This document shows, piece by piece, positions 1-6,465 of a stretch of DNA of 13,066 nt; positions within the stretch are counted from its first letter, which is position 1, and every line of letters starts with the position of its first letter. The position numbers and the translations under genes were made by a program. The notes beneath the pieces are model-generated. The model was not told the DNA's origin. It searched no databases and saw only the letters and a program-made list of their open reading frames with translations. Source of the DNA: Sedimentisphaerales bacterium (GTDB lineage: Bacteria > Planctomycetota > Phycisphaerae > Sedimentisphaerales > SG8-4); assembly GCA_016928975.1 (NCBI GenBank), contig JAFGJR010000113.1, positions 1 to 13,066 of the forward strand. The letters run 5' to 3'.

Positions 1-422
1 GCGTGGCCTGTCTCGGCCATCATCCAGGTGGCCAGGATCATGTCGGCCGTCCAGCGGTAGTCGCCCAGAATCTGCATCATGGGGTTCTCGACGATCTGGA
101 TCGCCGATTGAGCACAGGCCGCTACGCAATAGTGATCCGTCTTTTCACAGGCCGAGCCGATGCAGCGATACGACTTCGGCTCGCAGAAGTACCTGTATCC
201 CGGCTTGCGAACGTGTACGCCGTAGGGACAAAGCTGAGCGCACTTGCCGCAATGCATGCAGTCGTGGTTGCGCCGGATGATGTATTTCGAGACTTCATTC
301 CGGTAGCGCGGAGGAGCCGGCGCGATCTTGCGCTCGACCTCGACTTGCGACACGCGCGTCTTCAGCGTGTTGGCCGGCAGGATGTCCCGAAGATCACTTC
401 CTCTTGCCGAAAAGCTTGCCAA
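1..422 (-). CDS. Iron-sulfur N-terminus of a second GltB-like flavoprotein (partial, runs off left edge)
   Basis: Only the first 140 residues are inside the window. I start it at a TTG because AGGAGG lies exactly 6 bases upstream and no in-frame ATG precedes the cysteine motif; this overlaps the end of the preceding gene by 29 bases. Residues 55-66 hold a ferredoxin motif (C55-x2-C58-x2-C61-x3-C65-P). Further cysteines lie at 80, 87, 92, 99 and 103, enough for another cluster. The segment at about 119-139 (LG..RWT.D.I..TW..AET) closely resembles the linker that joins the ferredoxin and FMN domains of the gene just upstream in the operon. I therefore infer that the missing part is a glutamate-synthase-like FMN domain, making the two genes paralogues. 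A different flavin domain beyond the edge is possible. Role is inferred as electron transfer in the MetF/FlpD module. Confidence 0.75.
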   Translation of the reverse strand, partial: MASFSARGSDLRDILPANTLKTRVSQVEVERKIAPAPPRYRNEVSKYIIRRNHDCMHCGKCAQLCPYGVHVRKPGYRYFCEPKSYRCIGSACEKTDHYCVAACAQSAIQIVENPMMQILGDYRWTADMILATWMMAETGH

Positions 423-1794
423 ACGTATCCTCCTCAAGGTCCTCGAAGAACATCGCACGGCCGACGTCGCCTCGCAGCCGGCGGGCTTCTCGCATGCCCA
501 TCGCACCCATGACCTCGATCAGTTGGTCGTGCCAGGCGGCAATCAGGTTCACCATGCGACCGACGGCATAGTCAAAGGGCACGTCGTCCAGCCTGGCCGG
601 ACATGGCATGCCTTGCTCGCAGCGATCGCACAGGTGACATTCCAGGGCGATCATCAAAGGCAGGTCGATGCTGACCACATCGGCGCCACAGATGATGGCT
701 TTGGCCATATGCTCGGGCAAAGCGATTCCGCCGCCTGCAATGAGCGTGACTTCGTCCCGAACGCCTTTCTCGATCAATGTCGTATGAATCCGCCGGATCA
801 TGTCCCTCAGAAACAGCGGCCTTTCCACGTCGATCTGGTTGCCATCGAGGTCGGCGACAACATGAAGCACTTCCACTTCCGCCAGGCCGGCCAGCTCGAC
901 AGCCCGCGCCACGCCGTTGACGTCCAGCGGCAGGCGCACGGAGACAACGATTCCAGGGTAGTTGTTCTTGAGTCGCTTGATGCGGTCGACCACATCAGGA
1001 CCGTCATAGGTCTCCACGAGCCGGGTCTTATCGAGCGATTGCGGCGGCACTACGGGCTGCATCGGGTTCAGACAGAATGCCGTATGGGGCAACAGGCGAT
1101 CGACGTTCTCCCCGACAAAAGGCCAATCGGAGGGACCGACCAACGCGAGGATGTCCGTGCGGACGGCCGCCTCGCGAATGGCGGGGCCCAGCTTAGGCAG
1201 CGTATGGCGCGGCGACGGCAAGTCCAGGATCAACGGCATCTGGATGGACAGGCACGAGGTGTCGATTCGAAATGACTTGTCCTGGAAGTTCAGATACGCA
1301 GGCTTGCGACCGATGTCCACCGCTGTGCTGATGTACTCGCGGCCGTGGATGCCGTCCCGTGTGGGCCGAACGATTTCGGACATGTCGGTCCACATGCTGT
1401 CGAAGCCTGGCCCACTGAATGGACCTCTGTACCCGGCACCGGAGACGGGGATCTTGGCCGTCTCGGCCTGAGTCCATGTCGTGTGAATGATGTCAGGCGT
1501 CCAGTAGCTGTTGCCCAGGGCCTCGTAGACCGGATTGAGGACCAGCCGCAGCAGGCCCTTGGTACAGTTCTGAACGCAGGAGAAACAACCCATGCACTCA
1601 AAGAACAGGGCGTCGACTGCTTCCAGCGTGCGAATATACTCCGCCTCCTGCCGGTAGCGGTCGTAAACGCAGGCCTTCTTCACGCAGTTGTGACAGCGGG
1701 CACAATCCTCGCGCCAGTCGACCACGCCGAACTTGCCGACGCGAGGCCGGCGCGGCAGCACCGGTTTTGTCTCAATGTGGTATTTTTCAGGCAT
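394..1794 (-). CDS. Ferredoxin plus GltB-like FMN-binding oxidoreductase
   Basis: A 466-residue protein if started at ATG 1794, which has AGGTG 7 bases upstream. A GTG at 1803, directly after the previous stop codon, would add 3 residues. Cysteines at 31, 34, 37 and 42 and at 67, 70, 73 and 77 form two 4Fe-4S motifs (CARCHNCVKKAC and CMGCFSCVQNC). From about residue 118 (GAGYRGPFSGPGFD) to 385 the protein resembles the FMN-binding, TIM-barrel domain of the glutamate synthase large subunit and archaeal GltB-like proteins, with AGGGI near 353-357. A cysteine-rich motif follows at 386-398 (CHLCDRC...PC), where glutamate synthases bind a 3Fe-4S cluster; here there are four cysteines. The glutamine amidotransferase domain is absent, so this is not a complete glutamate synthase. 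It sits 9 bases after metF in the same operon, so I infer it passes electrons to or from MetF. Confidence 0.8.
   Translation of the reverse strand: MPEKYHIETKPVLPRRPRVGKFGVVDWREDCARCHNCVKKACVYDRYRQEAEYIRTLEAVDALFFECMGCFSCVQNCTKGLLRLVLNPVYEALGNSYWTPDIIHTTWTQAETAKIPVSGAGYRGPFSGPGFDSMWTDMSEIVRPTRDGIHGREYISTAVDIGRKPAYLNFQDKSFRIDTSCLSIQMPLILDLPSPRHTLPKLGPAIREAAVRTDILALVGPSDWPFVGENVDRLLPHTAFCLNPMQPVVPPQSLDKTRLVETYDGPDVVDRIKRLKNNYPGIVVSVRLPLDVNGVARAVELAGLAEVEVLHVVADLDGNQIDVERPLFLRDMIRRIHTTLIEKGVRDEVTLIAGGGIALPEHMAKAIICGADVVSIDLPLMIALECHLCDRCEQGMPCPARLDDVPFDYAVGRMVNLIAAWHDQLIEVMGAMGMREARRLRGDVGRAMFFEDLEEDTFGKLFGKRK
429..434 (-). promoter_or_regulatory. Shine-Dalgarno AGGAGG deciding a TTG start
   Basis: A perfect AGGAGG on the minus strand lies inside the 3' end of the upstream gene, followed by 6 bases and TTG at 422-420. 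It is the strongest ribosome-binding site in the operon and is the reason for choosing the TTG start. The alternative in-frame GTG at codon 24 has no comparable site. Confidence 0.6.
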
Positions 1795-1803
1795 GGTTGG
1801 CAC

Positions 1804-2709
1804 CTACAGGCCGGCGGCCGCGCGGAGTTTCGACACAAGCTTCTCTCGGCCCCCGGAGAGGATGTGAATGCCCCGGACGCCCTTCATACCTTTGAGCCTG
1901 CCGATGATCTCGGCGCAAATCTTCAAGCCTTCCCTTTCTTGGGCGTCTGCGCTTCCGGCATCCTTGAGTCTCGCCACCAAGGCATCGGGGATCCGCGATT
2001 CTGTGTGAGCCTGGCGAAGGTTCTCGGCCTCTTCGGCACTGCTCAAAGGCAAGATGCCGACAAAGATCGCGGCCTTGTCCGCCAAGCCCTCTTGGCGGAT
2101 TGCGTCGAGCCAGAGGGCAAACTCATCCACATCAAAGACTGGCTGCGTCTGGATGAAGTCCGCCCCGGCCCCGACTTTCTTGGCGAGCTGGATCATATTC
2201 AGGTCCAGCGGCCGAAGGTAGGGGCTCGCCACCGTCCCAATCAGCATCGAGAATGTGCCCGAGATGGCGGTCCCGTTCAGAAGTGTGCCTTCATCACGCA
2301 TCCGCCTGACGGCCCAGATGACTTGGATCGCATCGACGTCGTACACGTTGGCCGACTCAGAGCACCCGATGAGAGTCTGATGATGGCCCGACGTGCACAC
2401 GACGTTCTTGATCCCCAGCACGGCGGCGCCGAGCAGGTCCGACTGGATCGCAATGCGGTTGCGGTCGCGGGTGACCACCTGGTAGATCGGCTCGCGTCCC
2501 AGCCCCAGAAGCACCGATGACGCGGCGAGACTTGACGTGCCGATGCCGCTGTGATTGTCGGCCACACTGACAGCGGCGAGACTATCGCCCATCGCGTCCG
2601 CCGCAGCTCTGATCGCGGCCCCCTCGGCTGCCGGGGGCGGCAGGATCTCCGCTGTCACGAGAAACGCACTCGATTGGATGGCACTCGCCAACCTGCTGTT
2701 CGGTTTCAT
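1804..2709 (-). CDS. metF: Methylenetetrahydrofolate reductase family protein (MetF-like)
   Basis: A 301-residue FAD-dependent TIM-barrel enzyme, a normal length for MetF. The family reaction interconverts 5,10-methylene-THF and 5-methyl-THF, in methionine synthesis or in the methyl branch of the Wood-Ljungdahl pathway. E21 in TAEILPP matches the catalytic Glu of E. coli MetF (E28), and FIQTQPVFD (185-193) matches the folate-binding ITQFFFD segment. The loop that reads ALRGD in E. coli and TGDH in acetogen MetF reads CTSGHH here, so the conserved Asp is replaced by His109. It starts with ATG at 2709, overlapping the FlpD stop as ATGA, which points to translational coupling. No MetV-type zinc partner is visible in the window. 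The Fe-S neighbours suggest ferredoxin or an internal relay as electron partner rather than NADH alone; that is inference. Confidence 0.88.
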   Translation of the reverse strand: MKPNSRLASAIQSSAFLVTAEILPPPAAEGAAIRAAADAMGDSLAAVSVADNHSGIGTSSLAASSVLLGLGREPIYQVVTRDRNRIAIQSDLLGAAVLGIKNVVCTSGHHQTLIGCSESANVYDVDAIQVIWAVRRMRDEGTLLNGTAISGTFSMLIGTVASPYLRPLDLNMIQLAKKVGAGADFIQTQPVFDVDEFALWLDAIRQEGLADKAAIFVGILPLSSAEEAENLRQAHTESRIPDALVARLKDAGSADAQEREGLKICAEIIGRLKGMKGVRGIHILSGGREKLVSKLRAAAGL

Positions 2710-3167
2710 GCGGCATTCCCCGTGCGATTGCCCGCTCGCACATCTGCCAGAACGGCCCGGGCCGGCTTGGTCCCGACAGAGTACACCTCGCTGAGTCGCG
2801 CTTGGAGTCGCTGGACAGTGTCGATCAACGGTTCGTTCTGTCCCTGTTCTTTCGCCACCACAACTACACAGCCTTCTCCAAAACCGATTTCACCCAACAA
2901 CTCCTCTACGGCCTCGGCCCGCCTGGATGCCCGGAGATTGCCCTCCAGGTGTTTGCACTGGGACTCGGGACACACACACAGCACCACGCCGTCGGCGCCC
3001 TTCTCAAACGCCTTGAGCAGGTAGGGAATCGTCGCTTTGCCGGAGCAAGGCAGGCTGAGTGTCTTGAGCCCGTCGGTGTCCAGGTGGGTCTGCAGTTCCT
3101 GGAGGTCGGCCTCCGTCACACTGTCGGCACAGTAGAAGAGATGGATTGTTGCAGTTCGTCTGATCAT
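2706..3167 (-). CDS. FlpD/MvhD-like hydrogenase iron-sulfur subunit
   Basis: A 153-residue protein of the FlpD/MvhD family. These are small [2Fe-2S] proteins that carry electrons between a hydrogenase or formate dehydrogenase and HdrA-type flavoproteins, and also occur beside acetogen metVF genes. Visible family features are the N-terminal strand with C13 (LFYCADS), LPCSGK with C41, FEKGADGV (54-61), and C64, C66 and C71 followed by EGNLRASRR (75-83). The usual double Cys near the N-terminus (CxxC) is reduced to one. I choose ATG 3167 because the family core begins just after it; an in-frame start at 3284 would add 39 unrelated residues. Upstream Shine-Dalgarno is weak. It overlaps metF by 4 bases, so its product probably docks on MetF or on the neighbouring Fe-S flavoproteins. 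Confidence 0.85.
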   Translation of the reverse strand: MIRRTATIHLFYCADSVTEADLQELQTHLDTDGLKTLSLPCSGKATIPYLLKAFEKGADGVVLCVCPESQCKHLEGNLRASRRAEAVEELLGEIGFGEGCVVVVAKEQGQNEPLIDTVQRLQARLSEVYSVGTKPARAVLADVRAGNRTGNAA

Positions 3168-3202
3168 AGCACACTTGCCCCAAACACCCTCTATACGCAC
3201 AC

Positions 3203-3505
3203 TCACTGCCGGCTGAACCGTGACAAGAAAGCCAGGTCCTGCCTCAAGACCCACATCTTCTCCAGGAACGCGGGCCAGCCACACGATGGCGTGAACCCTT
3301 TGTCGCCCTGCGGGGCGACCGTGGCCTCACGGGCGACGCCGCCCTCCAGTTCGCCCCAGATGTCCGACCAAGCGTTCAAGGCATCCTGCACAACATTGTT
3401 CGTCACATTTCGAAAGTGCATCAGTTCGACCTGGGACGACGGCACCCGGGCGACCGTCTGTGACTCGTCACCCTCAAATCGGACCAATCTCATGCCCTGG
3501 CTCAT
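3203..3505 (-). CDS. Small hypothetical protein, first gene of the redox operon
   Basis: I do not recognise this protein. It has about 100 residues from ATG 3505; an ATG at 3529 is also in frame and would add 8. Codon use is strongly third-position G/C like the neighbours, supporting real coding. The sequence is soluble, with no membrane segment or signal peptide. It has a conserved-looking centre (VELMHFRNVTNNVVQDALN, then a Trp-rich stretch) and a C-terminal region containing GFTPSCGWPAFLEKMW. It ends 35 bases before flpD on the same strand. The sigma-54 promoter match at 3518-3534 predicts a transcript start near 3507, only about 2 bases before ATG 3505 and downstream of ATG 3529, which favours the shorter form. 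Function is unknown. Confidence 0.5.
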   Translation of the reverse strand: MSQGMRLVRFEGDESQTVARVPSSQVELMHFRNVTNNVVQDALNAWSDIWGELEGGVAREATVAPQGDKGFTPSCGWPAFLEKMWVLRQDLAFLSRFSRQ

Positions 3506-3517
3506 GTGCAGAGAACA

Positions 3518-3534
3518 CGCAAACACCATGCCAA
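3518..3534 (-). promoter_or_regulatory. Candidate sigma-54 (-24/-12) promoter for the FlpD-MetF operon
   Basis: The minus strand reads TTGGCATGGTGTTTGCG. Against the -24/-12 consensus TTGGCACGNNNNTTGCW only two defined positions differ, and the essential GG and GC have the exact 10-base spacing. The predicted start is near 3507. It points into the hypothetical-flpD-metF operon and lies about 180 bases downstream of the stop of a sigma-54 activator gene. Confidence 0.6.
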
Positions 3535-3646
3535 TGGCTTGAACACGACGAATGCACTTTAAGCCTCGATCAGTAAAGCACTTAGAGCTGTCAAGCCTGT
3601 GGCGACACGCAGAGAGGATGGGCAGAATTGGCCCACTATCTGGACA

Positions 3647-3667
3647 GTGGTCCATTTCTTGGACCAC
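3647..3667. repeat. Perfect 8-bp inverted repeat, candidate activator site
   Basis: GTGGTCCA (3647-3654), a 5-base spacer, then TGGACCAC (3660-3667). A competing palindrome overlaps it: CCACT (3633-3637) with AGTGG (3646-3650). The centre is about 150 bases upstream of the predicted sigma-54 transcript start, a usual enhancer distance. No T-tract follows on either strand, so a terminator is less likely. Confidence 0.45.
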
Positions 3668-3678
3668 GAGACAGGGCT

Positions 3679-3702
3679 GGCGTCGCAGGCGAGAACGACG
3701 CC
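3679..3702. repeat. Inverted repeat just after the sigma-54 activator gene
   Basis: GGCGTCG (3679-3685) and CGACGCC (3696-3702) are perfect 7-bp arms around a 10-base spacer. CAGGCG/CGCCTG nested across the same area can pair alternatively. It lies 13 bases past the activator stop codon on the minus strand. It could be a weak terminator without a T-run or a second activator-binding palindrome. Confidence 0.4.
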
Positions 3703-3714
3703 TGTCGTACCGAA

Positions 3715-6033
3715 CTACGAGCCCAAGCCATACTCTTGGAGGCGTTTGTGGAGGGTGGTGCGGCTCAGGCCCAGCTTGGCGGCGAGGGTCCGCTGGCTCA
3801 TGCCTTCACCGAGCGCTCGCGAGATGATGATCCGCTCGATCAGCCGATGGAGCTCCTCTCTGGCCCCGGCGGCCTCCTCTGCGGTTTTGTAGTATCGGTC
3901 CAGGAGCATCCGCAGGTCGCTCTGCAAAGCGTCGGGACTGGGCTGACGCCAGCGGGCAGGTCCACCCGATGTCCCGTTGAGGATCTCGGCAGGCAGGAGT
4001 GTCATCGATAGCGTCTTGCCGGGACTCATCACGACGGCATGCTCAACGCAATTCTCCAACTCTCGTACGTTGCCGGGCCAGGAGTACGCGAGAAGATGAT
4101 CCAGGACTTCACGAGAGATTTTCGTCACAGTCTTGCCATTTTCTCGGTTGTATTTCTCCAGGAAGTGGTCCACCAGCATGGGAATATCCTCCCGCCGCTC
4201 GCGAAGCGCAGGCAGATGGATCGGCACGACGTTCAACCTGTAGTAGAGGTCATGGCGGAACCGGCCCTGGCGGATAGCCTCTTTCAAGTCGGTGTTCGTG
4301 GCGGCCACGACGCGGACATCCACGCGGATCGTCTGTGTGCCGCCGACTGGTTCGAACTCGTTCTCCTGCAGCACCCGCAGAAGCTTGACCTGGAGACGTG
4401 GACTCATCTCCGACACCTCGTCCAGAAAGAGCGTCCCCTGGTGGGCCAGCTCGAACCGACCCTTGCGGTTCTGGATGGCGCCGGTGAACGCCCCTTTGAC
4501 GTGGCCGAACAACTCCGATTCGAGCAACGTCTCCGGCAGGGCCCCGCAATTGACCTTCACGAGCGGTCCCTTGGAGCGGGGGCTGTTATAGTGGATCACA
4601 TTGGCGACCAACTCCTTGCCCGTGCCGGTCTCACCACTGATGAGAATGGGGGCGTTGGACTTGGCCGCTGTGGCTGCAGTGACCAGGACGTGCTGGATCG
4701 ACTTGCTCTGGCCGATGAGATTCTCCAGGCGATAGCGGCTGCGCAGCTCGCGGAGCATCTGCTCATCCCGGACGAGAATCTCCTCCTTCTCGACCTGAAG
4801 CACCCGGTTGATCTTGAGCACCTGGGAGGCAAGCGAAGCCACGATGGACAGCAGCCGCAGGTCCTTGTCAAGGGTGGACTCGACGGCGAATGGGCGATCC
4901 ACGCTCAGTGCGCCGACGGTCTCGTTGTCCACCTTGAGGGGCACACAGATGAACGCGATCGGCCAAGCCGAGTCTGCTTGGCGAGCCGAGGTCCGGTTCA
5001 AGAACCTCGCATCCTGGGAGATGTCCGGCACGGCCTCAGGCAGGCCGGTCTTGACCACGGAGCCAGTGACACCCTCGCCGATATCGTACTGACCTCGCGC
5101 CCGCTCGGCGCTCGACAGCCCGTGCGCCGCCACGATGCGGAGCTTGCCGGTTGTCCGGTCGAGAAGCACGACGGTGCCGCGAATCATTCCCAATTCGCTC
5201 GCCAGCACGTTCATGGTCTCTTCGAAGAAAGAGTTCGGGACCAGGGCCGTGCCCAGCGCCTCGCCCATCCGGGTCAACAAGCTGAGCTCGCGGTCTTCCC
5301 GCGACTCAGTCGCAATCGCCAGTTTGCCGTCGACGACCCGGAACCACTGGGGCACGCCGATGGCCGTGCTACGCCGGTTGGCTGCCTTTCGCAAAGTCAG
5401 CGTGCGAATCCCTCGGGAGATGCCGATCTCCAGTACTACCTGTGTGATATGCCGCACCTTGGCGAGGAATCGTGAGGAGTGAGCTTCTGTCTCCAGAAGC
5501 CAGTACGCGATCGTGCTAAGGTCGAACAGCCGCGGGCAGATGTGTCCAAAAAATCGCAGGACGACATCCTCGTCCCCCCAGAGGTCCAGCATCCCCGTGA
5601 GGCTGTCAAAGACATAGCGCGTCTTGGCTCTCTCGGCAGACCCCACTTCGGCCAGCATTCTCTCCAGCTCGGCGGCGTCAGAGGGATTCTCCACACGGAC
5701 TACGGCCTCACGCAGATCATTCTCCGGGGATTCGTAGAAGTCGAGGAACACACTGTCGTTGTTCCCCTTTCCCGATGAGAAACAGTCGACCAGCCGGAAG
5801 GCGCCGTGCGACATGAGCCCCGCGTACGTACGACTGATCGTCTGTGGCGAGCGATTGAAACTCACGTACGCGACGGGCGAGCCCTCCGCCTCGCAGACCG
5901 CCAGGAAGCTCGAAATGAACCTGTCCACCGGCGCGCCGGAGTCTACCTCCAATACGATGTTGTCGCCCGGCAGGACACCACCCACCAGGCGGTCAATCTC
6001 GACAATTCCAGTTGTCAACGCGGGTTCACTCAA
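3715..6033 (-). CDS. Sigma-54-dependent activator: RecA/KaiC-like, GAF, AAA+, Fis HTH
   Basis: A 772-residue enhancer-binding protein. Residues 1-235 form a RecA/KaiC (RAD55-like) domain, from [19 protein letters not shown] through [10 protein letters not shown] (140-149). The Walker A loop reads [10 protein letters not shown], so the invariant Lys and Thr are missing and this domain should not hydrolyse ATP. Residues about 265-405 form a NifA-like GAF domain ([14 protein letters not shown]), then a short coiled linker. Residues 438-670 are the AAA+ domain: Walker A GETGTGKE (467-474), GAFTGA (514-519, sigma-54 contact), Walker B GTLFLDE (533-539). Residues 725-772 carry a Fis-type helix-turn-helix ([20 protein letters not shown]). 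The start is TTG, with AGGGGG 6 bases upstream and an in-frame stop 7 codons before. It is likely the activator of the FlpD-MetF operon just downstream. The signal is unknown. Confidence 0.93.
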   Translation of the reverse strand: MSEPALTTGIVEIDRLVGGVLPGDNIVLEVDSGAPVDRFISSFLAVCEAEGSPVAYVSFNRSPQTISRTYAGLMSHGAFRLVDCFSSGKGNNDSVFLDFYESPENDLREAVVRVENPSDAAELERMLAEVGSAERAKTRYVFDSLTGMLDLWGDEDVVLRFFGHICPRLFDLSTIAYWLLETEAHSSRFLAKVRHITQVVLEIGISRGIRTLTLRKAANRRSTAIGVPQWFRVVDGKLAIATESREDRELSLLTRMGEALGTALVPNSFFEETMNVLASELGMIRGTVVLLDRTTGKLRIVAAHGLSSAERARGQYDIGEGVTGSVVKTGLPEAVPDISQDARFLNRTSARQADSAWPIAFICVPLKVDNETVGALSVDRPFAVESTLDKDLRLLSIVASLASQVLKINRVLQVEKEEILVRDEQMLRELRSRYRLENLIGQSKSIQHVLVTAATAAKSNAPILISGETGTGKELVANVIHYNSPRSKGPLVKVNCGALPETLLESELFGHVKGAFTGAIQNRKGRFELAHQGTLFLDEVSEMSPRLQVKLLRVLQENEFEPVGGTQTIRVDVRVVAATNTDLKEAIRQGRFRHDLYYRLNVVPIHLPALRERREDIPMLVDHFLEKYNRENGKTVTKISREVLDHLLAYSWPGNVRELENCVEHAVVMSPGKTLSMTLLPAEILNGTSGGPARWRQPSPDALQSDLRMLLDRYYKTAEEAAGAREELHRLIERIIISRALGEGMSQRTLAAKLGLSRTTLHKRLQEYGLGS

Positions 6034-6039
6034 CTCAAG

Positions 6040-6045
6040 CCCCCT
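6040..6045 (-). promoter_or_regulatory. Shine-Dalgarno AGGGGG deciding the TTG start of the activator
   Basis: AGGGGG on the minus strand, 6 bases before TTG 6033-6031. The KaiC-like domain begins within the first 10 residues, and an in-frame TGA lies 7 codons upstream, so no other start can keep the domain intact. Confidence 0.6.
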
Positions 6046-6430
6046 GAATCCTCACCGGTGGATCTTACCACTGCCATCGACGTGCCCTCACAGGTGCATC
6101 CTGTGTTCTGCACGTGGGCCCATTGACGTCGGTCGAGCACTCCAGCGAGAACGATCTTCAGCAGCAACACCACCTCATTCTACCATACGCCGCACTCCCG
6201 CGGGGAAGAAAACCACGCGTGCACTCTGTGAGTAGGGAAGGCACACCTGTTCGGATCACCGCTAGGAGCGGTTGGGACCTTCACGGCGTCTCACAACGAG
6301 CCTGGGACGAGGACATCAAGGCCTTTCCTCACACTGCTGTGAGACGACGAGGGCTCGACAGGAGCGAGCCCATGAAACAAAGCTGGCCTGTACCGGCGGC
6401 GAGCGTTCACGCGGCCTATGGGTTTGGACC

Positions 6431-6459
6431 TTGCGCCCGGCTGGGCCGGATGATATGAT
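6431..6459 (+). promoter_or_regulatory. Candidate sigma-70-type promoter giving a leaderless rnr mRNA
   Basis: TTGCGC (6431-6436), a 17-base spacer, and TATGAT (6454-6459). Six bases separate the -10 box from the ATG at 6466, so transcription would begin at or next to the A of the start codon. No Shine-Dalgarno sequence precedes this ATG, which fits a leaderless message. Confidence 0.5.
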
Positions 6460-6465
6460 GCTTCG

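Larger units (their letters stand above)
6034..6465. other. 432-base divergent intergenic region with a hairpin cluster
   Basis: No protein or recognisable RNA gene is seen between the activator (minus) and rnr (plus). I looked for signatures of tmRNA, SRP RNA, RNase P RNA and common riboswitches (TPP, cobalamin, glycine, c-di-GMP, fluoride) and found none. Three perfect short hairpins occur on the plus strand at 6258-6272, 6328-6343 and 6351-6371. The arm 6338-6346 can instead pair over 9 bp with 6287-6295. An extended -10 box (TGGTAGAAT) on the minus strand at 6177-6185 could serve the activator gene, with a leader of about 140 bases, but has no convincing -35. Confidence 0.5.

Noticed and set aside
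328..1275. A 315-codon plus-strand frame opposite the GltB-like gene
   Set aside because: The minus strand holds ferredoxin and FMN-domain motifs; the plus translation is low in hydrophobic core and shows no domain.
2685..2702. TGGCACTCGCCAACCTGCT on the plus strand as a sigma-54 promoter
   Set aside because: It lies inside metF on the opposite strand, the GG to GC spacing is wrong for -24/-12, and no plus-strand gene follows.
3160..3171. TGCTATGAT on the minus strand as an extended -10 box at the flpD start
   Set aside because: It overlaps the start codon and has no -35 hexamer at 16-18 bases. Transcription would begin inside the gene with no later start that keeps the family core.
3589..3594. 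Perfect TTGACA on the minus strand upstream of the redox operon
   Set aside because: No reasonable -10 hexamer is found 16-18 bases downstream; the sigma-54 match closer to the gene is much better.
4039..5475. A 478-codon open frame antisense to the sigma-54 activator
   Set aside because: The minus strand encodes clear AAA+ and GAF domains across this stretch. The plus-strand translation has no family features and no ribosome-binding site.
6034..6465. A known ncRNA or riboswitch upstream of rnr
   Set aside because: Conserved cores of tmRNA, SRP RNA, RNase P RNA and the common riboswitches were looked for by eye on both strands and not found; only generic hairpins remain.
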